Assembly: GCA_964624585.1 (NCBI GenBank)
Contig: CAZUXE010000006.1
Span: forward strand, 1 to 64,000
Length of the DNA stretch: 64,000 nt
Origin: CAZUXE01 sp964624585
Lineage (GTDB): Bacteria; Hydrothermota; Tepidihabitantia; B3-TA06
Direction of reading: 5' to 3'
Positions 8,513-16,384 of this stretch are shown here, piece after piece. A model generated the notes under the pieces. It saw only the letters and a program-made list of their open reading frames with translations. It made no database searches and had not been told where the DNA came from. How positions within the stretch are numbered: position 1 is the first letter of the stretch; the number at the start of each line of letters is the position of its first letter. Made by a program: the position numbers and the translations under genes.

Positions 8513-10099
8513 TTAAACTGTTATTTTAATTTCCTCACTAAGTTCGCTTTCCAGGCCCTGATGTGAAACCGAGCTAACGGCAAGCGTTAGCTCACCTTTG
8601 CTTACAGCCTTCATGTAGAAAGAAGAACGCGCAAGAGGTATTGGAGTAAGCTTAACCCAACCTGACTCACGCTTTACATATACGTGATATGCAGGCTGCT
8701 GAGGAATATCCATCCATGTAAGGAACAAGGCATCTTCCAGCACCATTGCATTGAGTCCTGAAGGCGGAGGTAGAATAAGAGCTTGTTTTTTTCCGTCATC
8801 AAGCGCGGCCTTTATTTCAGCCTTTATCATTTCCTTAATCGCGGGATCAAGGTCTGCCATAATTGCATTAATAGAAGAAGGAGATGTAGAGTCTGTAAGC
8901 GGAACAATAGGAGGTACATCAGTATCGTTATCCGATTGTGCTGACTGCGAAACAGGGACCGCAGCTTGGGATTCGGCAGGCTCACTTGAGGGAACAGAGG
9001 ATTGCTCAGAAGCCATAACAGGAGATTGGGCAGGTGTTAGAGGAGGGGTAGAGGTTGGTGCTTCGGAGGGTGTTGCGGGGGATGTTACGGGAGGTGTTGC
9101 GGGAGGTGTTACGGGTTCGAAGATAGCAGCTGTTTCAGATTCAGGTAATATTTGATTCAGTAAGATTTTAGCTTTTGAAATAAGCTCTTCACATGTTTTA
9201 TCATGTTCCAATTTAATAGAAGCGTCAAAAGCTGTGATGTTAAGTCTTTCATCCAGATAGTTCTTAGCTTCTTGCAAAGCCTTAATATCAGGTTCATCAA
9301 AAGAAATGTGCTTGTTTGCAAAAAATTCCCGCATCATCTGACGAATATGCATTTCAACTTCACCTTCGGAAATATTTGCATCAGCTGCAGCAGATGCACG
9401 AACAAAACTTTCTATAATTCCATCTCTGGCATCCTGCGGACTTAGGAAATCCATTTTAAGACGCGCTTCAAGAGAAGCTGCAAACGGACTCCATGTATCT
9501 TCTTCAGATTTATCCGTTGGTGATGCAAAAGCCTTTGAAGAGGCAGCTTGGGATTCAGTAATCCTGGATTCATGTTCTGGGGAAAAGGTTGAGGAAGAGG
9601 CAACAGGGAAGGAGGCGGAAGGTGAAGTTGGAGGAGGGGTAGGAGGAGGGCCGGGAGGAGGGTTAGAGGGAGGGCTATCCGGGAGCTTGGTAAGTTCACT
9701 GAAACCTGAAGGCATAGAAGGCGGACTAAGCTCGTCAAGTATAGGAGCAGATATTTTTTCAAGAAGCATTTCACATATAACTTCATGTGTTTCGGAGATA
9801 TTCATAGGAAGTTCGTTGAATCTTAATTTCAAGTCCATTGTGTGCCTAATACTACGTAAATCTCGTGGTGTAGGGGCATCAAAATCAGCGCCTCTTTCTT
9901 TGAAAAGGCCCCGCATCATTTCAGATATTTTTTCAAAGACCTCCTCATCAGAGGCATCTATGGCAATATTGGTAAGCCCTTCTTGAAGAGCCTGCCTGTT
10001 GGAAACCACATAACTTTCGATGATTCCATCCCTTACGTCTCCAACAGATATTTCTGCCGAATCTAATTTATTTTGGATACGTTGCAAAAAATCGCTCAC
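8513..10099 (-). CDS. Hypothetical 528-aa protein: duplicated helical domain, Pro/Ser/Thr linkers, C-terminal Fn3-like domain
   Basis: No family recognised. Residues about 1-125 and about 205-310 are two copies of one mostly helical module: both open with a D-x-R-D-G-I-I-E-S motif (DVRDGIIESYV, DARDGIIESFV), then a Met-Arg stretch (MMRGLF, MMREFF), then an F-D-x-P segment and a helix. Linkers of about 70-90 residues rich in Pro, Ser and Thr follow each copy. The last ~85 residues (from LPPPSGLNAMVLEDALFLTW) resemble a fibronectin type III fold. No signal peptide or membrane segment, so it is probably cytoplasmic. GTG start with AGGAG upstream. Both linkers coincide with G-rich or GTTACGGG-type repeats, suggesting repeat expansion built them. 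Confidence 0.8.
   Translation of the reverse strand: MSDFLQRIQNKLDSAEISVGDVRDGIIESYVVSNRQALQEGLTNIAIDASDEEVFEKISEMMRGLFKERGADFDAPTPRDLRSIRHTMDLKLRFNELPMNISETHEVICEMLLEKISAPILDELSPPSMPSGFSELTKLPDSPPSNPPPGPPPTPPPTSPSASFPVASSSTFSPEHESRITESQAASSKAFASPTDKSEEDTWSPFAASLEARLKMDFLSPQDARDGIIESFVRASAAADANISEGEVEMHIRQMMREFFANKHISFDEPDIKALQEAKNYLDERLNITAFDASIKLEHDKTCEELISKAKILLNQILPESETAAIFEPVTPPATPPVTSPATPSEAPTSTPPLTPAQSPVMASEQSSVPSSEPAESQAAVPVSQSAQSDNDTDVPPIVPLTDSTSPSSINAIMADLDPAIKEMIKAEIKAALDDGKKQALILPPPSGLNAMVLEDALFLTWMDIPQQPAYHVYVKRESGWVKLTPIPLARSSFYMKAVSKGELTLAVSSVSHQGLESELSEEIKITV
9057..9118. repeat. 12-nt GTTACGGG-type minisatellite inside the 528-aa gene
   Basis: On the plus strand the array consists of about four 12-nt units of the form GGTGTTACGGGA, with A/G variation at one position (GTTACGGG or GTTGCGGG). 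Read on the minus strand it encodes PVTPPATPPVTSPATP. The unit is a multiple of three, so copy-number change would not shift the frame. The same unit occurs in truB and in the msrC-like gene of this window. Confidence 0.85.
9590..9682. repeat. G-rich low-complexity tract (potential quadruplex) in the 528-aa gene
   Basis: The plus strand carries a long series of GGG/GGGG runs separated by 1-7 nt, meeting the usual G-quadruplex pattern. The minus-strand gene reads it as a proline-rich linker (SNPPPGPPPTPPPTSP). Similar purine-rich DNA encodes the tail of nqrD at 43250-43365. Confidence 0.7.
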
Positions 10100-10149
10100 T
10101 TGGACTCCTAGTCTGAACCCGACATTTATTAATAAATTTTCATTATCTT

Positions 10150-10177
10150 AAGATACCCCTAAACAGAATAATGTCAA
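10150..10177 (-). promoter_or_regulatory. Promoter of the 528-aa protein gene
   Basis: Minus strand TTGACA (10172-10177), 16-nt spacer, TATCTT (10150-10155). The GTG start and AGGAG site follow about 50 nt downstream. Confidence 0.7.
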
Positions 10178-10330
10178 GAGACAAAGAGTGCAAAAAAACA
10201 ATTCCAGGCCACAATTTGTGCTCTTAATAGTATTCGCGCAGTAGCAATATCGCAATGTTATTGATAAAGAACAGCTTAAGAATCGATTCCCGCAAAATCA
10301 TAAGTCTGCAGACTTACTAATAACGCTACT

Positions 10331-11107
10331 TCAGGAAACGGGAATCACTTTTTGGGAAATCGGTTTACCGGTAAGGGTATTAAAAATCACTTCCAGGTGT
10401 TCATCACCGCTCACTGCACTTGAAAATACTACTCTAACCGCACTGTCTGCAACCCAGGCAACACTAACTACTTTAGTTCCCCCCGAAGCAGGATGGATTT
10501 TCATAAAATTCTGCCAAACGGGAAACACGTCCAGAAACGCAGCATTTTCACCTTTCAGAGTAAAAAGCAAGGCATCCTGAGAACGAATTCCTTCCGATTC
10601 CCTGTCTTTCAAAACAAGCAAACATTTCCCGTCAGGCGACCAATCAAGGTTTATGAAATGCTCCCATCGCTCAGACTGAACAGGTTGAGAACTTTGTTTA
10701 TCGTAAAAATTTACTATTTGCTCGCACTCAACAAGTTTTACTACGGTATCTTCTTTTAGGTCATAGAGATAGAGCATAACGCGACGCCTTTCCCCATACC
10801 AGTTATCGGGAAGGTCTTTAGACCACATATCACTATTTTCGTCAATTCTAACGGTTGAATCAAGGGCAAGCGCCAAATATTGATTCGCAGAATTAACGGC
10901 ATAAACGGAGAGATAATCGGATGTTATTGACTTTTTACTAAGACGCTCCCATGTTTGGGATGAAACACTTTGAGCTGACTTAATACTGACAGATTTTTGC
11001 AAAACGCCACGTTCCTCTTTTTTTGCACATCCCGCCAAGAAAAAAAACAATGATACTATGGAGATGAAATATCTTACGGTACGGAAAGAAAAAACGTTAA
11101 TACTCAT
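10331..11107 (-). CDS. Lipoprotein of unknown function with a beta-propeller-like segment
   Basis: A 258-aa protein with a lipoprotein signal (FFFLAGC, Cys near residue 27), so probably anchored at the cell envelope. The mature part has DWSPDGKCLLVLKDRE, the sort of repeat seen in TolB/WD40-like propellers, but the length is short for a full propeller. I recognise no enzyme motif. It follows the Roadblock/LC7 gene after 36 nt in the same direction, so the two are probably cotranscribed; a functional link is inference. Confidence 0.75.
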   Translation of the reverse strand: MSINVFSFRTVRYFISIVSLFFFLAGCAKKEERGVLQKSVSIKSAQSVSSQTWERLSKKSITSDYLSVYAVNSANQYLALALDSTVRIDENSDMWSKDLPDNWYGERRRVMLYLYDLKEDTVVKLVECEQIVNFYDKQSSQPVQSERWEHFINLDWSPDGKCLLVLKDRESEGIRSQDALLFTLKGENAAFLDVFPVWQNFMKIHPASGGTKVVSVAWVADSAVRVVFSSAVSGDEHLEVIFNTLTGKPISQKVIPVS

Positions 11108-11143
11108 GGTAAAAAGTTATTTCGAAATTATAAATTTTAATAA

Positions 11144-11545
11144 TTAAAGCTCTTCTATTCTTTTTTGAATCTTTTTAGCCGCTTGTCTTACATCATAGAG
11201 AAGTAGCCCAAGACGCGCACGCGGCGAAGTGGATAAAGAAAGGGTTGCTTTTCCTGCATCTGCAATCACCAAATAGCCGTCATTGTGATTTATAACCAAA
11301 TATCCCAATTCTGACCATCCCAATCCCTCCGCAGCTTTGTGAGCGGAGGAAAGAAGAAAGGCGCTCATGGCGGATACTTGCTCGTCATTAGCGTCCGGAC
11401 GACTGGCTATAAGAAATCCGTCGGAAGACACCACGGCAACACCTGTTATTTCAGAATATTCATCCTTAAGACTATCAATTACAGCAAGTAAATCGTCGGT
11501 AAGGGCTGTTTGACGGTCTTTCTTGACTTCAGTTACCTCTTCCAT
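11144..11545 (-). CDS. Roadblock/LC7-domain protein
   Basis: A 133-aa single-domain protein of the Roadblock/LC7 superfamily (MglB-like), which often dimerises and controls small Ras-like GTPases. Matching features: an initial helix, then GVAVVSSDGFLIAS, a central helix with MSAFLLSSAHKAAEGLG, and the strands GYLVINHNDGYLVIADAG. No small GTPase lies next to it here, so a partner would be elsewhere. ATG with AAGGAAG upstream. Its first codons overlap the promoter of the divergent tRNA-Val gene. Confidence 0.85.
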   Translation of the reverse strand: MEEVTEVKKDRQTALTDDLLAVIDSLKDEYSEITGVAVVSSDGFLIASRPDANDEQVSAMSAFLLSSAHKAAEGLGWSELGYLVINHNDGYLVIADAGKATLSLSTSPRARLGLLLYDVRQAAKKIQKRIEEL

Positions 11546-11550
11546 ATACT
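11523..11550 (+). promoter_or_regulatory. Promoter of tRNA-Val
   Basis: TTGACT (11523-11528), 16-nt spacer, TATACT (11545-11550) on the plus strand, ending 12 nt before the mature tRNA. The -35 lies inside the Roadblock coding sequence and the -10 over its start codon, so expression of the two divergent genes may interfere. Confidence 0.7.
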
Positions 11551-11562
11551 TCCTTTCGTTCA

Positions 11563-11636
11563 GGGCGATTAGCTCAGTTGGTTAGAGTGCTGGTCTCACA
11601 TACCAGAGGTCAAAGGTTCGACTCCTTTATCGCCCA
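11563..11636 (+). tRNA. tRNA-Val (anticodon CAC)
   Basis: A 74-nt cloverleaf: acceptor GGGCGAT/ATCGCCC, D-arm GCTC/GAGT, anticodon stem CTGGT/ACCAG with loop CTCACAT (anticodon CAC, reading GUG), T-arm AAAGG/CCTTT with loop TTCGACT, discriminator A. All stems pair, with one G-T in the D-arm. CCA is not encoded. The sequence runs straight into TTTT and then into the end of the convergent lipoprotein gene. Confidence 0.96.
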
Positions 11637-11640
11637 TTTT

Positions 11641-12345
11641 TCATTCTAATGAATTGAGGTCAATTTTCAGCGGTTCTTCTGTAATAGAAGTTTCCGCATT
11701 GTTTCCCATTGCAATAAGATTAAGTTTTTGGGTTACAACTACCGATAATCCGGATTCCTGAAAAGAAGTCGTCTGTTTTACCAATCCAAACACCGGTATG
11801 TTGTTTCCAACCCAAACCTCTATCTTCGATTCGCTTCGACCTGAAGGATCCTTAACATTTGCGTGAACAGTCGGGTATTCACCAACAGGGGTTTTAACTT
11901 TTTGTTCATCTATTCGACCAGCTTCAATTTCCACTGGTAAATAAAGATAAGGACGATGGGTAGCGTCAGGTTCTTCATTCAAGCCCTCCGGCATTTCGGT
12001 AGCAGGCTCCTCCCCTACCTTGATAATCATTCTTTCAGCCTTACCTCGATATCCATAAGGCACTAGCATTTTGAAGACGCCCTTGCCCTTTTCGTGGGTT
12101 TCAATCATTTCCAACCAGTAATACGATACCCCCCTAAGGGTATCCATACCGGTTACGGCAAATTTAAGTTTGTAATGTTCTACGTTTTTGACTACAGTAG
12201 AATCCTTCACTTCATATTGCACGTCATACTCAGCCCAATCACCCACCTTCCAATTCACGGGTTTATATTCGATTTTTTCCTTTTTGCAGCCTCCAAACGT
12301 AAGTAACGCCGCAAAGCTGATAAGTAATGTAGTGTATATCTTCAT
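11641..12345 (-). CDS. Lipoprotein of unknown function (DUF3108-like pattern possible)
   Basis: A 234-aa protein with a lipoprotein signal (LLTFGGC, Cys near residue 20). The mature part begins WKVGDWAEYDVQYEV, is rich in strands and contains TPVGEYPTVHANV, a pattern like that of periplasmic lipid-binding-like barrels (DUF3108 or LolA-type), but I cannot confirm membership. The plus-strand lipoprotein at 12618 has the same plan (PFAVGNQWTTAEDFSYTV; VTVKAGTFDALLVKV), so the two divergent genes look like distant paralogues. It ends 5 nt from the tRNA. Confidence 0.75.
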   Translation of the reverse strand: MKIYTTLLISFAALLTFGGCKKEKIEYKPVNWKVGDWAEYDVQYEVKDSTVVKNVEHYKLKFAVTGMDTLRGVSYYWLEMIETHEKGKGVFKMLVPYGYRGKAERMIIKVGEEPATEMPEGLNEEPDATHRPYLYLPVEIEAGRIDEQKVKTPVGEYPTVHANVKDPSGRSESKIEVWVGNNIPVFGLVKQTTSFQESGLSVVVTQKLNLIAMGNNAETSITEEPLKIDLNSLE

Positions 12346-12387
12346 AAACTTTACATTCCTCCTTTTCCTTAGGCTTCCTTGACATTG

Positions 12388-12415
12388 ACTTTAGCGAGAA
12401 AAATCCAATTGTCAA
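12388..12415 (-). promoter_or_regulatory. Promoter of the 234-aa lipoprotein gene
   Basis: Minus strand TTGACA (12410-12415), 16-nt spacer, TAAAGT (12388-12393). GGAGG and the ATG follow about 40 nt downstream. Confidence 0.75.
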
Positions 12416-12526
12416 CCATCTTCACATTTGTTGACTTCTTAACTCTGCTAACTACGACTACGCCCTGTAACGATCAAATTCACCATCTTAGACTCTTCTG
12501 AAAGCTTTTAGCCAAAAATTCTCCGC

Positions 12527-12554
12527 TTGACATTATTCGCTCCTACCTTATTCT
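12527..12554 (+). promoter_or_regulatory. Promoter of the 226-aa lipoprotein gene
   Basis: TTGACA (12527-12532), 16-nt spacer, TATTCT (12549-12554). Divergent from the promoter at 12388-12415, leaving about 110 bp between the two -35 boxes for shared control. Confidence 0.7.
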
Positions 12555-12617
12555 ATATTTAGATTTGCAATTGTATGGACAAAAATAACTATGTAAATTC
12601 CTTCAAGGAGGCTTTTT

Positions 12618-13298
12618 GTGAAAAAGATTCTTGCTCTGTCGGTAATTGCAACTATGGCCATTATAGGCTGCAACTTAAATAAAAAACCGCCAACAGCAGA
12701 ATTCTGGCCATTTGCCGTTGGGAATCAGTGGACTACGGCTGAGGACTTCAGCTACACTGTAAAAAATGTTACCTCAGGCTCCAAACAATCAACTACGACA
12801 AACACTGTTGAAGCGTTTATCAAGCGTAAAGACGGTAAACAGCTATGGCCAATTAATTCGAAAATAACCCAGGGCGATTCTGTAATAAATACCGTCAGCT
12901 ATTATTATGTTACCGAAGATTCCGTATACACCTTCTCAGCGCTAGACGCTAAGGACCCCCAGTCGGTTGAACCTAATAAGCTGAAAGTGGGTATGGAATG
13001 GGACGGCGCTCTTGTTATTCCAATAGAAATACCTAACTTTGAAACTACCTTGGATGCTAAATTCAAAGTAATCGCTTCGCAAAAGGTAACTGTTAAAGCT
13101 GGTACATTTGACGCCCTGCTTGTAAAAGTAAGTCTTCCGCAATACGACATTGATTCTGCAGCTACCCAATGGCGGGTAAAAGGTAAGGGTATAGTTAAGA
13201 TGGATGCCAATTTCACTGCTACCTACTCATTTGGGGGCCTTAAATTTAATGTGGATATTAAGGGTAGCTCGGAGATGCAAAGCTACAGTTTTAAGTGA
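12618..13298 (+). CDS. Lipoprotein of unknown function, paralogue-like to the divergent neighbour
   Basis: A 226-aa protein with a lipoprotein signal (MAIIGC, Cys near residue 18). GTG start preceded by AAGGAGG. The mature part starts AEFWPFAVGNQWTTAEDF and contains KVTVKAGTFDALLVKVSLP, a strand-rich plan that resembles its divergent neighbour. No catalytic motif is visible. Likely an envelope protein that binds a hydrophobic ligand or supports envelope assembly, but this is inference. The gene stands alone, bounded by its own promoter and by a hairpin region shared with the convergent gene. Confidence 0.8.
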   Translation: MKKILALSVIATMAIIGCNLNKKPPTAEFWPFAVGNQWTTAEDFSYTVKNVTSGSKQSTTTNTVEAFIKRKDGKQLWPINSKITQGDSVINTVSYYYVTEDSVYTFSALDAKDPQSVEPNKLKVGMEWDGALVIPIEIPNFETTLDAKFKVIASQKVTVKAGTFDALLVKVSLPQYDIDSAATQWRVKGKGIVKMDANFTATYSFGGLKFNVDIKGSSEMQSYSFK

Positions 13299-13354
13299 AC
13301 CGGTAAAAGATTTATTGAGTATTCCTGGGATTATTATAATCTAGACCTGTGATT

Positions 13355-13431
13355 ATCGTTTTTAAGACGATTTGATTCTTTAGGGGAAAATATCCCCGCC
13401 CCGATGTAACTTTTGCCACATCGAGACGGGG
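13355..13431. terminator. Hairpins between convergent genes
   Basis: Two inverted repeats lie between the convergent genes: ATCGT/ACGAT (13355-13371) followed by TTGATTCTTT, and a 14-bp stem with two mismatches (13394-13407 with 13418-13431) flanked on the minus strand by ATATTTT. They may end transcription from both sides. Confidence 0.5.
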
Positions 13432-13465
13432 AGAGGAGGAGCTTATTGTGTACTGTTATAAATTA

Positions 13466-14668
13466 TTAGAATTTCGTTTTCCAGTCAGTGCGAGCGGTAA
13501 GTGCCATAGCAATTCCTAGCCCTGTAATAATTATTAAGGCTAACAGAAGCCCACGTATCTGCGGGAAAAACTGTGCTACGCTAAAACCTATCTGAAAGAG
13601 CAAAAGTCCTAGCGCTGAGGCGAATATAACTGGCCAACCTTTACGAATTAGAACGGCATAACCTATGGTCATAATTGCAGATACAGCGGTTGATATAAGG
13701 AATGCCACGCCAAGAGGCACTAATACCACAAGGTAACTCATCAAGATGTGAAACACAAAGAATCCAGCTGTTATAAACAAATAGTGCATGGCATGAAGAT
13801 GTCTATCTTTGATAGCGGTAATCAGCAGCAGTAGACCAAGGAAAAACACAAGCGCCAAAGGTACGAACGATAATATCCCTGAAGTAGCCTTGCCAATATC
13901 TAAAGGACGGGGGATTACAATACCGATGTTATTTGATGCAACCAGATTGGAAAACTCCCAAACCAACTTGGCACGTCCGTTGTTTTTGTCAATGTTTGAA
14001 GCTGTAGGAGTCATGCCTCCTTCAGGATAGGCTATGTCTGCAAAATCTGTCGTAAGTTCCAATCGGAAATGCGGTATCTTACCCTGATAGTTTCCCATAC
14101 CGTACGACCAGTCGCCAAGCCCCCTACTGGTGTAACTTACATGTATAGTGTGCTTTTCGCCGGGATTAAAATATTTGGAATAATCTTCGTCACCTGCGTA
14201 TTCCTTACCGTCAACAGTAACCATAAAGCTATCTAATTTACTGACATCTGTAGGAATTGGGAAATAGAAGTTCACCAAATAGCCTTTATCAAAGGGATTT
14301 TCCACCGTATATTCTGCGTCAAAACTCACGTCATAGCCTGCAAAAGTCATATTACCGATATCTCGACTGGAAAGTTTGAGTTTTACCTTGATATCTGAGG
14401 CAGGAACCCGATACTTATATTCGGCGGCTTCTACTTCTTTTCCATCTTTATTAAAACGAGCAGGTTTAAGTAAATAAGTAACCTGAGGAGCGCTCTGGTT
14501 AATTGCTCCTCCCCAGAAATTTGAAGCATCGGCACGGTTTATTTCCAAAACCTCACGATGCTTTTCGCTAAATCGCCAGCTTAATACCGCTGAAACCAGC
14601 GAAAAGATAAGAAATACAACAGCAATTCCAATGTATCGGATTTTTCTATGGGTATTCTCACTTGTCAT
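13466..14668 (-). CDS. CreD-like inner membrane protein
   Basis: A 400-aa membrane protein resembling CreD: one N-terminal membrane segment (about residues 11-30), a strand-rich periplasmic domain of about 230 residues (PASDIKVKLKLSSRDIG, NPGEKHTIHVSYTSRGLGDWSY) and about six C-terminal membrane segments from SGILSFVPLALVFF to the end. CreD-type proteins are tied to envelope stress in some bacteria, with mechanism unknown. No sensor kinase or regulator sits next to it. No clear TTGACA-type promoter is visible upstream. Confidence 0.7.
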   Translation of the reverse strand: MTSENTHRKIRYIGIAVVFLIFSLVSAVLSWRFSEKHREVLEINRADASNFWGGAINQSAPQVTYLLKPARFNKDGKEVEAAEYKYRVPASDIKVKLKLSSRDIGNMTFAGYDVSFDAEYTVENPFDKGYLVNFYFPIPTDVSKLDSFMVTVDGKEYAGDEDYSKYFNPGEKHTIHVSYTSRGLGDWSYGMGNYQGKIPHFRLELTTDFADIAYPEGGMTPTASNIDKNNGRAKLVWEFSNLVASNNIGIVIPRPLDIGKATSGILSFVPLALVFFLGLLLLITAIKDRHLHAMHYLFITAGFFVFHILMSYLVVLVPLGVAFLISTAVSAIMTIGYAVLIRKGWPVIFASALGLLLFQIGFSVAQFFPQIRGLLLALIIITGLGIAMALTARTDWKTKF

Positions 14669-14780
14669 AACAACTCCCTATTGTTTTGTTCAACCATTTA
14701 CGCTCCTTAATTTAGCGTCTTTTTTCGGTTGAGCCTCTACTGTCCCAACCATAATATAGACGTAGAGTTCGTAAAAATGG

Positions 14781-14808
14781 TTGCCAGAGGCCTAAATAAA
14801 CGTACAAT
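14781..14808 (+). promoter_or_regulatory. Promoter of the phasin-like gene
   Basis: TTGCCA (14781-14786), 16-nt spacer, TACAAT (14803-14808); the GGAGG and ATG follow within 30 nt. Confidence 0.7.
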
Positions 14809-14837
14809 AAAGATACAAACAAACTATGGAGGAAAAT

Positions 14838-15224
14838 ATGGAAAACTTTTTCAAACGTTTAGCATTCATGGGATTGGGCATTTTTTCAACAACAAGGGAA
14901 AAAATAAAACAAGGCGTTGATAAGATGGTGAAACAAGGAGAGCTTACCGCTGCTCAAGGAGAAAAGCTTTATAAAAAACTTGTTAAGGATATCGAAAAAA
15001 CCCATAAAGAGATATCTAAACGGGTTGATGCAGGGGTTAAGGCCACTATGTCAAAAATGGGACTTGTAAAAAAGACGGAAGTGGAAAAACTGGAGCGCCG
15101 TATTCTTCAATTGGAAAAAAAGCTGGCTGTCTATCAAAAAGAAGCTAAATCCAAGGCTCCTGCAAAAACAAAGGCCTCAAAAAGCAGATGCAGAACCAAT
15201 AAAACAGCGACTAAGAAAAAATAA
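14838..15224 (+). CDS. Phasin-like coiled-coil protein (PhaF/PhaI type)
   Basis: A 128-aa Lys-rich helical protein. The N-terminal part (MENFFKRLAFMGLGIFSTTREKI, then VKQGELTAAQGEKLYKKL) matches polyhydroxyalkanoate granule-associated phasins; a coiled coil with a leucine heptad (VEKLERRILQLEKKL) and an Ala/Lys-rich tail follow. Phasins coat storage granules, but the same fold occurs in bacteria without PHA, and no PHA synthase is present here. The start is the second ATG (14838): the first one (14826) overlaps the GGAGG that serves it. Confidence 0.72.
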   Translation: MENFFKRLAFMGLGIFSTTREKIKQGVDKMVKQGELTAAQGEKLYKKLVKDIEKTHKEISKRVDAGVKATMSKMGLVKKTEVEKLERRILQLEKKLAVYQKEAKSKAPAKTKASKSRCRTNKTATKKK

Positions 15225-15283
15225 GAGACACATTTTACTTTACAAAAGCTTTGAGTTAACTTAACTTGGGGAGGAGAATTCGC

Positions 15284-16384
15284 TTAGGGTGCAGCTGTTG
15301 TATCTGACGACATTAATCCTAGCTTAAGTGCAACACGCTCTGCAAGCCAATTACTATAGGCTCGCATTCCTTTAAGTGTAAGATGCCCATAGTCATAGTA
15401 ACAATTTTCTTTAATTCCTGCTTGAATTTTAGTTGTTGAATCACCCCATATCTCAACTCCGCTCTTTTCTGCGAACTTCAGTAGTCGTTGATGATACTCC
15501 TTGTTTTCCTCCCAGTAATTCTCTTCCACATATGCATCATAAGCGTCTCTTACAGGTAGAAATAAGAGAACCATATGAATTCTCCTTTGCCTTGCCTTTT
15601 TTGCAATAAATGCTAAATCATCTTCTGCATTTTGTGAATATTCGTAGTTTTTGAAGAACCAATCCGCATTTTTTCGCACATTTACAGAATCAGGCCCTAT
15701 TTCCTTCTCTTCTAAACGCCATCTAATTCGGCCATTGGTTTTATCTACAATATCATTTTTGCACGCGGTATTCTTGCCCAATAATATTTTCATTAGATGC
15801 TTAATATTGCCAACCGTTACTTCCCTTGCGGCAATGGTTTGAATAAAAAACCCGACAACTAACTCCGTCCTTAGGGTAAAATTCTTATACGACGCGCGTT
15901 TTTTTAACGACGCAAAACGTCTTACCCTGTTGTTAGGTAAGGAATTATGGTTAAACTGCCAATCTGAAGGTTGGTATATTATAAGTTGGACGCTATCTAA
16001 AAGATGGGGGTTACGTTCAAGAAGTAGTCTTGCATCCCAGGGTGTTCCTCCAGTAAGGGCGCAATTGACAACTTCACCTCGCTTAAGTCCAAGTTTTCTT
16101 TCCAACTGAGCGGGATTAACCGCCTCACGCACACGGGAATCACCGAAAATCACTATCTTTGGCTTCAGCGCTGAAACCCTGAGTTCATCTTCCATAACAT
16201 AGTAGATACCGACATCGCTTCTTGGAACCGCTGCCCAAAACCAACGAGTTCTGAACACGAATATCTCCAAAATAGCTAGTAGAATAAATACTCCTACAGC
16301 CACCCAGGGGAAACGCCAAGGCGATTCCTTTATACGAGATGCTCCAGCCTTAGAACTGGAAATATATAAACGGTGTTTTTCCAC
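15284..16384 (-). CDS. SGNH/GDSL-like membrane-anchored protein paired with MBOAT (AlgJ/AlgX-like)
   Basis: A 366-aa protein with one N-terminal membrane segment (about residues 28-46) and a periplasmic SGNH-hydrolase-like domain: the GDS block as IVIFGDSRVRE (about residue 80) and the C-terminal catalytic D-x-x-H as YDYGHLT (about 340). Proteins of this plan work with MBOAT acyltransferases to acetylate exported polysaccharides (alginate, cellulose, peptidoglycan types). The GTG start overlaps the end of the MBOAT gene by 35 nt, so the two are coupled. The polymer that is modified is not identifiable. Confidence 0.8.
   Translation of the reverse strand: MEKHRLYISSSKAGASRIKESPWRFPWVAVGVFILLAILEIFVFRTRWFWAAVPRSDVGIYYVMEDELRVSALKPKIVIFGDSRVREAVNPAQLERKLGLKRGEVVNCALTGGTPWDARLLLERNPHLLDSVQLIIYQPSDWQFNHNSLPNNRVRRFASLKKRASYKNFTLRTELVVGFFIQTIAAREVTVGNIKHLMKILLGKNTACKNDIVDKTNGRIRWRLEEKEIGPDSVNVRKNADWFFKNYEYSQNAEDDLAFIAKKARQRRIHMVLLFLPVRDAYDAYVEENYWEENKEYHQRLLKFAEKSGVEIWGDSTTKIQAGIKENCYYDYGHLTLKGMRAYSNWLAERVALKLGLMSSDTTAAP

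Noticed and set aside
8751..9155. 134-codon plus-strand frame with Gly/Val/Ser repeats
   Set aside because: It is the complement of the repeat-encoded linkers of the 528-aa gene, which has a promoter and ribosome binding site.
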